Positions 22,170 through 32,578 of a DNA stretch of 64,000 bases are shown piece by piece. The notes beneath the pieces were generated by a model. It searched no databases, had not been told where the DNA came from, and saw only the letters and a program-made list of their open reading frames with translations. The translations under genes were made by a program, and so were the position numbers. Position 1 is the first letter of the stretch. Every line of letters begins with the position of its first letter. Source of the stretch: Adiantum capillus-veneris (taxonomy: Eukaryota; Streptophyta; Polypodiopsida; Polypodiales; Pteridaceae); the NCBI GenBank assembly GCA_014529385.2, contig CM043947.1, positions 98,986,036 through 99,050,035 on the forward strand, written 5' to 3'.

Positions 22170-22676
22170 CTAATCTGACGTCTCATCGCGTCCGAGTGGC
22201 ATATCTGTCGGATACTGCAAAAAAAACAAAACAATAAGACTTTATGTAAGTATAAATATATAATTACAAAAAAACCTAATTTTTAGCTTATTATTAAAAT
22301 ATAACAAATATAAGAGTGTAAGGTTCAATACTAACCAAGTCGGAGCGATAACTCTGAATGTCCATAAGGACATTTAAGCCCTTTTTGTCGCATACTCGCG
22401 CCCGTATGGTGTGGCTCCATGTCCAATCATCAACCACTGTTTAAAAAATACAAAGAAAACGTTATGTTAGAATTTAAAATTATATATACCCATAACTACC
22501 AAACCTAAAGGGCAATGCAATAAAACGTTGGCGTCAAATGACGTCCATCCGCTTCTCCCTAAGTGGTGCGAGCTCCCGGCTTCTACTCGCACTCTGGCTA
22601 CCTCCTTTTGTTGCTTCCACTTGTCGGGATTCTCACATGCTGCTTGATTTACGTTCTTTCGATCTTCTTTGGCCAG
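22170..22676 (-). pseudogene. CACTA-encoded gene, last three exons
   Basis: Reading leftward, an exon of up to 172 bases (22676-22505) carries NPDKWKQQKEVARVRVEAGS and HHLGRSGW. A GT donor follows at 22504-22503. The next exon, 22436-22336, begins after an acceptor tttttaaacag, reads VDDWTWSHTIRARVCDKKG and ends at a GT donor. The last exon, 22214-22170, follows ttttttttgcag, reads YPTDMPLGRDETSD and ends with TAG. The joined frame is kept across both introns (one base plus two, then phase 0), which supports genuine splicing. A stop (TAG 22679-22677) bounds the first exon. Lysine-rich N.A...NPDKW and HHLGRSGW segments recall plant CACTA TNPA/transposase_24-like proteins. That naming is tentative. 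Confidence 0.55.
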
Positions 22677-24136
22677 CTAATCTGGTCTGCTCTACCCATG
22701 CTTTATTGCTTTCTACACTTCAGAGTGCTTCTGCTTGCAGTGCTCATGCATCCGCACATTTCAGCAAGTCCTCATTGAAGAACTCATCTTGATTTGACTA
22801 GGGAAACTCGTCATGCAACATGTTGATGACTTTGTCTTTTAATTCATTCAACACTTCACTCCAGGTGTTTAGTATGTAGTGTTGAAATACCTGAGAGCTT
22901 TCCCAAACCATCCATAGTTGATTGGGTAAGCTTTAGGCAATGTCAAGAGCGCGTATGGCAAGCTGAAAAAAAAAACCGTAAGAAGAAACACCAAATACAA
23001 AAGTTGTTTCTGAAGTCCATCTGCGTTTTTCTACGGAAAAATACAAACAGACTTCGAAAACGGATTGTGTGCTTGTCCAAACCATCCATAATTGATAAGG
23101 TAAGATTTATGCAAAGTCAAGAGCATGTATGGTAAGCCGTAGACAAAACCATAAGAAGAAACGCCAAATATACAAACCGTTTCTGAAGTCCGTTCGCGTT
23201 TTTCTATGAAAAAACGCAAACGAACTTCGGAAACAGCTTGTGCGCTTGCCCAAACCATCTATAGTTGATTAGGTAATCTTTAATCAATATCAAGAGCGTG
23301 TATGGCAAGCCGTAGATAAAACCGCAAGAAGAAACACCAAATATACAAGCCGTTTCTGAAGTCCGTACTCGTTTTTCTCAAAAAGGCAAACGAACTTCCG
23401 AAACGGCTTCAACACTTGTCCAAACCATCCATAGTTGATTAGGTAAGCTTTAGACAAAGTCAATAGCATGTATAGCAAGCTGTACGCAAAAATGCAAGAT
23501 GAAAACACAAACGGACTTCAGAAACGACTTGTGTGCTCGTCCAAACCATTCATAGGTGATTAGGTAAGGTTTAGGCAAAGTCAAGAGTGCGTATGGCAAG
23601 CCATAGACAAAATCATTGCGAGAAGAAATGCCAGATATTGAAGCCGTTTCTGAAGTCCGTTCTTGTTTTTCTACCAAAAAAACGCAAACGGACTTCGGAA
23701 GCGGCTTCAAGACTTGTCCAAACCTTCCATAGTTTATTAGGTAAGCTTTAGGCAAAGTCAATAGCGCATATGGCAAGCCGTAGGCAAAACCGCAAGATGA
23801 AACGTTAAATACACAAGCCGTTTCTGAAGTCCGTTTGTGTTTTCCTACGAAAAAACACAAATGGACTTCAGAAACGGCTTGTGCGCTTGCCCAAACTATC
23901 CATAGTTGATTAGGTAAGCTATAGGCAATGTCAAGAGTGCGTACATCAAGTCATAGGAAAAACCGCAAGAAGCAACGTCAAACACACGAGCCGTTTCTGA
24001 AGGCTGTTTGCGTTTTTCTACGAAAAAACACAAACGGACTTAAGAAACGGCTTCAACACTTGCCCAAACAATCCACAGTTGATTAGGTAAGATTTAGGCA
24101 AAGTCAGTAGCATGTATGGCAAGCCATAGGTAAAAC

Positions 24137-24278
24137 TATTGAGAGAGAAGGAGAGAGCACAGAAGTAGAACCCCAAAGTGTGTAGAATACACACATGAGA
24201 TGATGTATATATAGAGGGGACCTAGGTGCCATATATAGAGAAGCCATATATTGAGTAGCTTCACATATAAGCTCAACA
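24137..24278 (-). repeat. Inverted LTR, left copy
   Basis: The reverse complement of 24532-24673 with very few differences (for example tattgag for tgttgag at the outer end). It ends gctcaaca at 24278. Confidence 0.92.
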
Positions 24279-24531
24279 ATTACAAGCTAATCGATAGCTT
24301 TTACACCTCTTTATTGAACCTTTGTATTCATTATTGTATTTGATAGGATAGGAGTAATGTAACTCCTCATAAAACATTCAATGTAAAAGGAGTGATGTAG
24401 CTCCTCGTAAACATTTGTATATTCAATGATTTTTATAATATAACGGTGGGTGTATATAGAGCTGTGGGTTTTTCCCTTGATCCCCCAAGGGTTTTTTCAT
24501 CCACAGTTAGGGACCCTTATTTGAGCGAGGG

Positions 24532-24673
24532 TGTTGAGCTTATATGTGAAGCTACTCAATATATGGCTTCTCTATATATGGCACCTAGGTCCCCTCTATA
24601 TATACATCATCTCATGTGTGTATTCTACACACTTTGGGGTTCTAGTTCTGTGCTCTCTCCTTCTCTCTCAACA
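24532..24673 (+). repeat. LTR, right copy, after a polypurine tract
   Basis: It starts TGTTGAGC directly after gagcgaggg and ends CTCTCAACA. Its upstream flank (tttttcccttga...aagggttttttcatc) matches the flank of the copia 3' LTR at 2596, which shows that it is in true 3' LTR context. Confidence 0.92.
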
Positions 24674-26674
24674 AAAACCACAAGAAGAAACGCTAAATAC
24701 AAAAGCCGTTTTTTAAGTCGGCTTGCGTTTTTCTACGGAGTAGAAAAATGCAAACAGAATTTAGAAACGGCTTGTACGCTTGCCTAAACCTCCATACTTG
24801 ATTAGGTAAGCTTTAGGCAATGTCAAGAGCATGTATGGCAAGCCATAGACAAAACCGCAAGTAGAAACGCCAAATACAAGCCGTTTCTGAAGTCCGTTTG
24901 CGTTTTTCTACGGAAAAATGAAAACGGACTTAGGAAACGACTTCAACACTTTCTCAAACCATCCATAGTTGATTAAGTAATCTTTAGGCAATGTCAAGAG
25001 CGCGTATTTCAAGCCGTAGGCAAAACTGCAAGAAGAAACGTCAAACACACAAGCCATTTCTGAAGTCCGTTTGCGTTTTTCTACGGAAAAACACAAACGG
25101 ACTTAGGAAACGGATTTAACACTTGTCCAAACCATCCATAGTTGATTAGGTAATCTTTAGGCAAAGTCAGTAGCATGTTTGGCAAGCGATAGGCAAAACC
25201 GTGAGAAGAAACGCTAAATATACAACCCGTTTCAGAAGTCCGTTCGCATTTTTCTACGAAAAACACAAACAGACTTCCGAAATCGCTTCAAAACTTGCCC
25301 AAACCATCCATAATTGATTAAGTAAGATTTAGGTAATGTGAAGAGCCTGTATGGCAAACTGTAACCAAAACCTCAAGAAGAAATGCCAAACACACAAGCC
25401 GTTTCTTAAGTCCGTTCACATTTTTTAATGAAAAAACACAAACGGACTTTGAAAATGGCTAGTGGGCTTATCCAAACCATTCATAGTTGATTAGGTAAGG
25501 TTTAGGGAAAGTCAAGAGTGCGTATGGCAAGCCATAGACAAAACCGCAAGAAGAAATGCCAAATATACAAGCCGTTTCTGAAGTCTGTTCTCGTTTTTCT
25601 ACAGAAAAACGCAAACGAACTTCGGAAATGGCTTCAACATTTTCTCAAACCATCCAAAGATGATAAGATAAGCTTTATGCAAAGTCAATAGCACATATGG
25701 CAAGCCGTAGGCAAAACCGCAAGATGAAACGCTAAATACACAAGTCGTATCTGAAGTCCGTTTGCGCTTTTCTACGAAAAAACGCAAATGAACTTCAGAA
25801 ACGGCTTGTGCGCTAGGCCAAACCATCCACAGTTGATAAGTTAATCTTTAGGCAATGTCAAGAGCGCATATGTCAAGCCATAGGTAAAACCGCAAGAAGC
25901 AACACCAAACACACAAGCCGTTTCTGAAGTCCGTTTGCGTTTTTCTCCGAAAAAACACAAACGGAGTTAGGAAACGGCTTCAACACTTGCCCAAACCATC
26001 CATAGTTGATTAGGTAATCTTTAGCCAAAGTGAATAGCGCGTATGGCAAGCCATAGGAAAAACCGCAAGAAGAAACGCCAAATACACAAGCCGTTTCTGA
26101 AGTCCGTTTGCGTTTTTCTATGAAAAAACACAAATGGACTTCAGAAATGGCTTGTGTGCTTGCTCAAACCATCCATACTTGATTAGGTGAGCTTTAGGCA
26201 ATATCAAGAGCATGTATGGCAAGCCGTAGACCAAACCGCAAGAAGAAACGTCAAATATACAAGCCGTTTTTGAAGTTCGTTTGCGTTTTTCTACCGCAAA
26301 ATGCAAACAGACTTAGGAAATGGCTTCAACACTTTTCCAAAACATCCATAGTTGATTATGTAAGCTTTAGGAAATATCAAGAGCACGTATGTCAAGCCAT
26401 AGGCAAAACCGCAAGAAGAAACACCAAACACAAGCCGTTTCTAAAGTCCGTCTACGTTTTTCTACGAAAAATACAAACGGACTTAGGAAACGGCTTCAAC
26501 ACTTGCCCAAATCATCCATAGCTGATTAGGTAAGCTTTAGAGAAATTCAATAGCACATACGACAAGCTGTAGTAAAACCGCAAGAAGAAATGCCAAACAT
26601 AGATGTTGTTTCTTAAGTCCGTTCGCGTTTGTGTTTTTCCATAGAAAACGTAAACAGACTTTTGAAACGGCTTG

Positions 26675-26830
26675 TATATCTGATGTTTCTTCTTGCGGTT
26701 TTGTCTACGGCTTGCCATACACGCTCTTGAATTAGCTTAAAGCTTACCTAATCATCTATGGATGATTTGCCATACACGCTCTTGACTTAGCTTAAAGCTT
26801 ACCTAATCAACTATGGATGGTTTGGACAAG
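26675..26830 (-). other. Rearranged, partly inverted stretch of the array
   Basis: Here ttcttgcggttttgtctacg and ttacctaatcaactatggat read as reverse complements of the array units (normally cgtagacaaaaccgcaagaa). The segment tgccatacacgctcttga occurs twice within about 80 bp. At about 26813 the array returns to the normal orientation. An inversion with a local duplication is the simplest reading. Confidence 0.75.
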
Positions 26831-27701
26831 CCGTAGACAAAACCGCAAGAAGAAACGCCAAATATACAAGCCGTTTCTGAAGTCCATTCGCATTTTTCCA
26901 TAGAAAAACACGAACAGACTTCAGAAAGGGCTTGTATATCTTTAGGTAAGCTTTAGGCAATATCAAGAGTGCATAGTAAGAAGAAACACCAAACACAAGC
27001 CGTTTCTGAAGTTCGTTTGCGTTTTTCTACCAAAAAATGCAAATGGACTTAGGAAACAGCTTCAACACTTGCCCAACCCATCCATAGTTGATTAGGTAAG
27101 CTTTAGGCAAACTCAATAGCGCATACGGCAAGCCGTAGTAAAACCGAAAGAAGAAACGTCAAACACAGAAGATGTTTCTTAAGTCTGTTAGCGTTTCTTT
27201 GCGAAAAAATGCAAACGGACTTCGTAAATGGCTTGTGTGCTTGCCCAAACCATTTATAGTTGATTAGGTAAGTTTTAGGCAAAGTCAAGAGTGTGTATGG
27301 AAAGTCGTAGACAAAACCGCAAGAAGAAACGCCAGATATACAAGCCGTTGCTGAAGTCTGCTCACGTTTTTTTATGGAAAAACGCAAACGGACTTCAAAA
27401 ATGGCTTGTGCGCTTACCCAAACCATCCATAGTTGATTAGGTAAGATTTAGGCAAAGTCAAGAGCGCGTATGGCAAGCCGTAGACAACCGCAAGAAGAAA
27501 CGCCAAATATACAAAAAAAAAAAAAAGTCCTTGATCTCATGCACCACTGTGTGTTTCAACAATAGGAATTCCTTTCTGTAGTCTGATGTCGTCCTTTGGT
27601 ACCCATGTTGCATGCAAGAGCTTTCTTGTGGTGGCAGTGACACTAAAGAAGGACCCCACCGTCCGCCAAGAAGCACGAATCATAGCCCTTAGGCTCATAT
27701 T

Positions 27702-28287
27702 CAAGAACTCACCAGGGAGACTGAGAGACTTAAAGAACGTTTACGAAAGCTTGAAGATGCAAAGGAAGAAGAGAGCCAAGCTCTACTTGAAAAAGAACAC
27801 GCAATCGAAGTGGCAGTGGAGAAAGAATCACATGAAATAACACATAAGAAGATTGACACCAAGATATAGGCGGCCCTACAAGAATGCCGGCCGCAAGAAT
27901 ATCTTGGCCTCAAGGACAGCATTGGGGGGCTACACTTATCGTGGTGTACAACGGAGGACACCCTTCAGGAAGAAATCACCAAGCTCAATGACATTCTTCA
28001 ACTTATCTACATCAAGCCCGAAACTTTTGCCACCCAAGCATTTCATACTCACTTTCAAGGACAAAGATGAGCGTATGAAGTTGGTACGTCAATCTCAACT
28101 TCTGAAGGGAAAAAAGCTTTGGAATGCAAAAGAATGGACCATGAATCAACTCAAGAGTAAAGCAAGCAAGCTAAAGGAAATGCACAAAGCATGCAAGCAA
28201 GGAAAAGGGGCAGTCTACCAAGGTGGCAAAGCGATCATCCAGGAATCTCAAAAACCCAAACCGGCTCTCCCCTCAGCCGACCCTTAG
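27702..28287 (+). pseudogene. LINE-type ORF1 fragment (coiled coil and C-terminal domain)
   Basis: One frame (27702-28069) gives a clear heptad-rich coiled coil (ETERLKERLRKLEDAKEEES, then LQEEITKLNDILQLIYI) with a stop at 27867-27869. A second frame (to stop TAG 28285-28287) continues with FILTFKDKDERMKLVRQSQL, KKLWNAKEWTMNQ and KACKQGKGAVYQGGKAII. Coiled coil, an RRM-like strand pair and a 'G.wAv..GGKaII' ending is the layout of L1-type ORF1 (transposase_22-like) RNA-binding proteins. Plant L1 elements more often have a zinc-knuckle ORF1. One frame shift near 28050 and one stop show decay. No endonuclease or RT follows. The identification rests on layout and short motifs only. Confidence 0.5.
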
Positions 28288-28433
28288 GTTTTTGTTCTCT
28301 CTTTTTTCCTACTCTACCCTTTGGTGGACCCTCAGTCCTTAACTGATATGTATCAGCCCGCACTGAGAAGCAATTGTTGTAATGTTGTGTTTTTGTTCTC
28401 ATGGGTCATATATGACCTCCGTGGACGATAATT

Positions 28434-28436
<3 letters not shown>

Positions 28437-28493
<57 letters not shown>

Positions 28494-28926
28494 CTAAAGA
28501 TATATTAGTTGAAAGAGCCATTGAGCTCCGGAGAGATAGACGTCCACGATATCAATCGAGGCTCCATCAGAGGATCAAGACTACTCTAGCGCAATATGGA
28601 AGAAACTTATTACGTCTATTTACAAAGGCGGACATTGACAAAGCTCTTCACCGATCGATGCACTACTCTCTCAGACAACGCCCAATGTTGGAAATTGATG
28701 AAGATGATAATGATTTTAGTCTTCCACTTTACTTCACTTTTATGTTTGTACCTAGACATTAGATTAGATCCACAAGGAGTTTATCGGATTGGTCTCATAA
28801 GTCATTTTGGCATTTTGAAGACGTTAAATATATCATTTCATTTCATTTCTTTATCTGTGTGTGTGTGTGTGTGTGTGTTCTTTGTTTACGCATATGTGTG
28901 TACATTCTCTCTCTCTCTCTCTCTCA

Positions 28927-29011
<85 letters not shown>

Positions 29012-29098
29012 GAGAGAGAGAGAGAGAAATAAAGGGGGGAAGGGAGCATAAGAGATAGGAGAGGGAGAGCGCATACCTGGCTCTCCCTCCTCTCCTCA

Positions 29099-29153
<55 letters not shown>
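28437..29153. repeat. Cluster of CT, GT, CA and GA microsatellites
   Basis: (CT)n at 28437-28490, (GT)n near 28856-28878, (CT)n at about 28907-28958, (CA)n at 28959-29008, (GA)n at 29011-29028, (GT)n at 29099-29120 and (GA)n at 29121-29153. The neighbouring CT/CA and GT/GA runs are complementary, so this DNA could fold back. It lies at the right end of the CACTA element, before the subterminal repeats. Confidence 0.95.
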
Positions 29154-29160
<7 letters not shown>

Positions 29161-29248
29161 GGACGGGAAGGTATACCTATTGTGCAGAGAGCGCTGAAAC
29201 TCAGATCTACAGATCTGATTTTCGGGTGCCCTCAAATTATTTTTACAG

Positions 29249-29405
29249 GGTCGGCGTCGCTATGAGCGTCTCTATGAGCGTCTCTATGAGCGTCGCTATA
29301 AGCGTCTCTATGAACGTCTCTATGAGCGTCGCTATAAGCGTCTCTATGAGCGTCTCTATAGACGTCTCTATGAGCATCTCTATAGTCTTTATTATATAGC
29401 GACGC
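29249..29405. repeat. CACTA right subterminal repeats
   Basis: About a dozen near-tandem copies of gagcgtctctat / gcgtcgctataa are mostly in one orientation, ending tatatagcgacgcc. They are the counterpart of the block at 21650-21830. Confidence 0.88.
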
Positions 29406-29442
29406 CGGGCTTTTTCCAATTTGAGCGTCGCACTACGAGCGT

Positions 29443-29461
29443 TGAAGGACCTCTTGTAGTG
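29443..29461 (-). repeat. CACTA right terminal inverted repeat
   Basis: tgaaggacctcttgtagtg, followed by the TSD AAG at 29462-29464. Confidence 0.93.
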
Positions 29462-30005
29462 AAGAAGTTTGCATGAATCACGAGAATTTGTATGATCCCT
29501 TCATTCCCATTGCAAGGCAAAAGGTACACATAATTATTAGTACTAAGTTGTAATTTCAACGTGTAATTCGTAGAATTTTAGGTCCTCTTAGGTTGGCCGA
29601 GATAAACGCTTCAGTAAATCCTTTTATTTTACCGGCCTCTCATTAGGTACGACCTTAGTCTGGACGTCTATATTTTTGTTTTGTTTTAAGAATTAGGGCA
29701 TGCAAAGACCATGAATAATGGCCCAGGAATAGAGGTTTTCCCCTTCCATTTCACTCCACACATTAGAGTAAACATTACAATTAGTAGAAAAATCCATTTT
29801 CAACAACGTATGGTGTTCATGTTTGGTGCCCAAACCTTGTCATCCTACCTCTTATTGATTATCATAGGTCATTTAATGTGAATATTTTTATTTTGTTGTA
29901 GAATAGATTGCAATTTAGAAGATATTAATGTGTAAATATTTTAAAGAAAGAAAAAACAAAAACGTGCATCACTTTGAAATCAATTCAACGGAGAGCCAAC
30001 GCCAA

Positions 30006-31211
30006 ATGTCTGGATATCCTCTTTTCTTTGGAGATCCTAGAGAGGATGCATAATTATGTTTAGCGAATTTCAAGATGTCTTGCCGTATCAAGAGGATAGT
30101 AACTAGTCAAGAACGTGTAGAAATGTCTAAGGTAGTCCTTAGGAAAGATGCTAGCACTTGGTTTGACTCTTTGCCCAAGAAGTTCAAGGGAATTACACAG
30201 AAGTTTTGAATCGTTTCAAGAAATACTTCTTTGATCCCCAAAACACTCAAAAATTATGGCAAGACATTGTTTCTCATGCAAAAAGACTTAGATGACTACT
30301 ACTTGTACAAGCAAGAGTTTTTACATCTTTGGGCTCTATGGAAGTGATTGAGAACTTTAAATGAATCTTTAAGCAGCCTATCAATTCACCTTGCACAAGC
30401 TGTCGGTCCAAAGGGACGAGCAAAGAAGCCTGAAGAACAAGATCCACGACCTAGGAGAGTCTTGCAATGTTGGAATTGCGGAGAGTCTGGACATGGGATG
30501 TATAATTGTCCTTGGCCCCGTGGGGAGCCAGGGAGACCTAGCTTGAATTACCCAGTGATGAATGCAGGTGAAGGAACTGGTCAACAACCAAGGCTTTTAC
30601 AAAGACCAAATGGACCAAGACCACCTCCACAAGGGGTAGAAGGAGTTCCACATTTTCCAGATCCAAATGTGCATGTGGTAGAGGTGACACATTCAAATGA
30701 GGTTGACATGGACGCAAATGGTATTAAGCGTGGACGAGGAGAAGGTAAAGAGAAAGAAGGTGTCACATCAAAGAGTGACCATGGACGAGGCAAGAAGGAA
30801 AAGGAGACCAAGGAAGCTAAGAGGACTCGACGTTGTATCAATCCCCAAGACTTCCCTCTTGGACATGGTATGGTTCCACACAACCTGTTGGAATACATGC
30901 GAGGTAAGGGTCCTGATATTTCATGGCCTCAATTCCTTGCATTATGTCCACAAGTTAGAAGGGATTTAACAAAGGTAGTTAGCACTAGGACAAAGGTAAA
31001 AGAGAGTGTGCCTATCGTAAAAATTGCACATGCTGAAATGAATGAGGATATTACACCTGTGCTAGATTGTTACATCAAAGGAAGACTGGTTAGGAAAGGT
31101 CTAGTGGATGGGGGTGCACAAATTTGCATCATGACAAAGAGACTCATGCAAAGACTAGGCATGCACATCCATGAGACACCTGAAATAACAGTGAAGATGG
31201 CTCCACTTTAA
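30006..31211 (+). pseudogene. Gypsy G1 gag, zinc knuckle and protease start
   Basis: From ATG 30006 the gag reads YPLFFGDPREDA, then after TAA KMSCRIKRIVTSQERVEMSK and DASTWFDSLPKKFKG. This is the Retrotrans_gag pattern ('F.G.p.ed', 'W..lp'). Frame changes lead to an open part (30348-31211) with a CCHC knuckle CWNCGESGHGMYNC (residues 41-54 of that frame) and a lysine-rich stretch. It ends with RKGLVDGGAQICIM, a retropepsin active-site loop with DGG in place of D-S/T-G. The frame ends at TAA 31209-31211, where the pol would begin. The gag block aligns with that of G2 (FFGNLEEDVDDVLADFRMVC). It is not functional. Confidence 0.8.
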
Positions 31212-32578
31212 CCCTCACCTTGAGTTTATCCTTGCTTTAAAATTGTCGCTAAAATCTAAGATACTTGAAAAAGTAAGGCTGTTTATTTCTACCTTTGATA
31301 GATAGGAAGATACTCCGAACGAAGTAGAATTAAAGGCTCGTCAGCACCTTTGAGCAGTGCATAAAAGAAAAGACAACCAAAAATAATTGGAAAGAAGATC
31401 TTTTAAAAGGAAGAAACTATCATTGTACACATATTTATAATATCTAATTCCCTTTTTAAAGCAGATGTGTACTCTTTTAAAGGTCAAAACATTTGATTTT
31501 TTGAGGTGCCGATCAAACCATAGAGATTCTTGTAGTAACCATTTTTCAAAGCCAAAGATTAATTACATAATCACATAAAATTTCCCGTTGGAGAGGGGGA
31601 ATGAGGTCCACACCCGACACACAACACAAAACATCCCTATAGCTCAGGGTATCCACATCATCACCCCTAACCTCTCAAATAACACCTTCAAATTGGCTAA
31701 TTTGCCCTATCAAACCCATCTTAGCACACACAACAACTATCTCATACCTTGCAGAAACACCTTTTAGCACCCACACTGCTGAACTCACCCTTCCCCGCTC
31801 ACAAAACACCCCGAGTCTTCCCTCTTGGTAACACACTTCAAGCTGCAGGCATACCTTTAGCAACCACTGTCAAGTACACAAAGAGTGAGAGAAAAGGAGG
31901 GGGGTGGGGAGAAGCAACACTCGAAAGAGGGGAAAAATCTTAGTAGTATTGCATAGGGAGATAGTACAATCAAGTCTGTAGTTCCAATGGAAGGCTTACA
32001 ATACACAAGCCTTCAAGCCTCCAACAACTCTCGCTAGCAAAAAATCCCTTAAAAATTCACTTCCATCCCGTTTTATAGGGTTTGACTAAGGCTAAAAAGG
32101 AAAAAAAACAGGAGCTATCTAGCTTATGCAATCAATTGAAGCTTCATTATATTTCTCTTGCATTGCTACCACTTGAAACACTTGATTTTTTTGGTAACTT
32201 TTGCATGGTACCTCTCTCTGCCCAATTTGGCCGCCCTTGCACTTGCCCTCTTGAGCCTTTCAACTCTCTCTATCTCCTTCTCTCTATTTGGATCCATAGG
32301 ACACCTCCCTTGCCTCCTCTTTGATTGCTCTTTGACCATCCTTGATCTGTCTATCTATCTGGCTCACTTCACTGTAGGACCCCTCCTCTCGGCAATAGCG
32401 ACATCGCTATTGGAAGAGGCATTTTGCCTTCAAAAGATCGGGCCCTTGTGGGCGCGGGATCGATCCCCTAAAGGCACACCACGTCATCACTGTAGATCAC
32501 ACCGCCCACAGGCCACAAGAACAACCAACCATCGCTCTCTGAAAGCCACCAGTGTCGGCCCCTTTCAAAATCCACCGA
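31212..32578. other. No gene seen; possible minus-strand promoter
   Basis: No family motif is seen. At 32070-32080 ttttataggg reads as a TATA-like CTATAAAAC on the minus strand. A plus-strand frame over 32158-32667 is hydrophobic and low in complexity, and I do not consider it a gene. Confidence 0.35.

Larger units (their letters stand above)
24137..24673. mobile_element. Palindromic LTR element: two LTRs in opposite orientation, TSD AAAAC
   Basis: Both ends are the same 142-bp LTR of the copia family seen at 2596-2737, but the left copy is inverted. The element therefore starts tattgagaga and ends tctctcaaca. A 5-bp duplication AAAAC flanks it exactly (24132-24136 and 24674-24678), proving a single integration event into the array. 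The 253-bp interior (24279-24531) contains the 3' internal end and a polypurine-like gagcgaggg before the right LTR. The left LTR lacks any matching PPT or PBS next to it. No coding capacity is visible. Confidence 0.92.
22888..27512. repeat. Tandem array of about 22 units of ~172 bp with hairpins
   Basis: The landmark ccatagttgattaggtaag recurs at about 22913, 23083, 23262, 23429, 23549, 23727, 23900, 24070, 24790, 24962, 25134, 25306, 25480, 25652, 25828, 26000, 26172, 26345, 26515, 27080, 27253 and 27428, with common spacing of 170-178 bp. Each unit contains a near-perfect inverted repeat with arms of roughly 30 bp (acaagccgtttctgaagtcc... against ...ggacttcagaaacggcttgt) around a short ctacga loop. 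The minus strand of several units stays open and yields related peptides (for example LTLPKAYLINYGWF), but frames break between units. A nested LTR element splits the array at 24137-24673, and one stretch near 26675-26830 is rearranged. Confidence 0.9.
21554..29461. mobile_element. CACTA (En/Spm) DNA transposon, 7.9 kb
   Basis: The left end reads CACTACAAGAGGTTCTTCA and the right end is the inverse of CACTACAAGAGGTCCTTCA, so the terminal inverted repeats match at 18 of 19 positions. A 3-bp target-site duplication AAG flanks both ends (21551-21553 and 29462-29464), as expected for CACTA elements. Both ends carry many copies of a gcgtctctat-type subterminal motif. Inside are a minus-strand spliced gene remnant, a long tandem hairpin array, a nested LTR element, a LINE-like ORF1 fragment and microsatellites. 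I see no TNPD/transposase_21 domain, so it is probably non-autonomous. It sits inside G1. Confidence 0.93.
18983..31211 (+). mobile_element. Gypsy element G1 (5' LTR, gag, protease), split by a CACTA element
   Basis: A 2.5 kb LTR (18983-21486) is followed by a PBS. A few tens of bases later the internal region is interrupted by the CACTA transposon (21554-29461) and resumes at 29462 with matching sequence. At 29463 aagaagtttgcatgaatcac resembles the G2 sequence at about 57090-57115. Gag, zinc knuckle and a protease segment follow to 31211, and then the element is lost; no 3' LTR is seen. It shares its LTR with G2 and is a likely autonomous-type relative of it. Confidence 0.8.

Noticed and set aside
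23450-23860. 136-codon minus-strand frame, one of many in the tandem array
   Set aside because: It spans repeat units whose frames break between units. Stop-free stretches follow from unit composition, and no start or family signature supports a gene.
22888-27512. The array considered as a CRISPR
   Set aside because: Units are about 172 bp, contiguous and diverged, with no short constant repeats and unique spacers. The sequence is plant nuclear DNA.
28498-28762. Plus-strand frame with RPRYQSRLHQRIKTTLAQYG after the CT run
   Set aside because: Looks protein-like for about 80 codons but has no family motif and an initiator only inside or before the microsatellite. Left unassigned.
28861-29235. 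Open frames over the microsatellite cluster
   Set aside because: They are translations of CT/CA/GA repeats.
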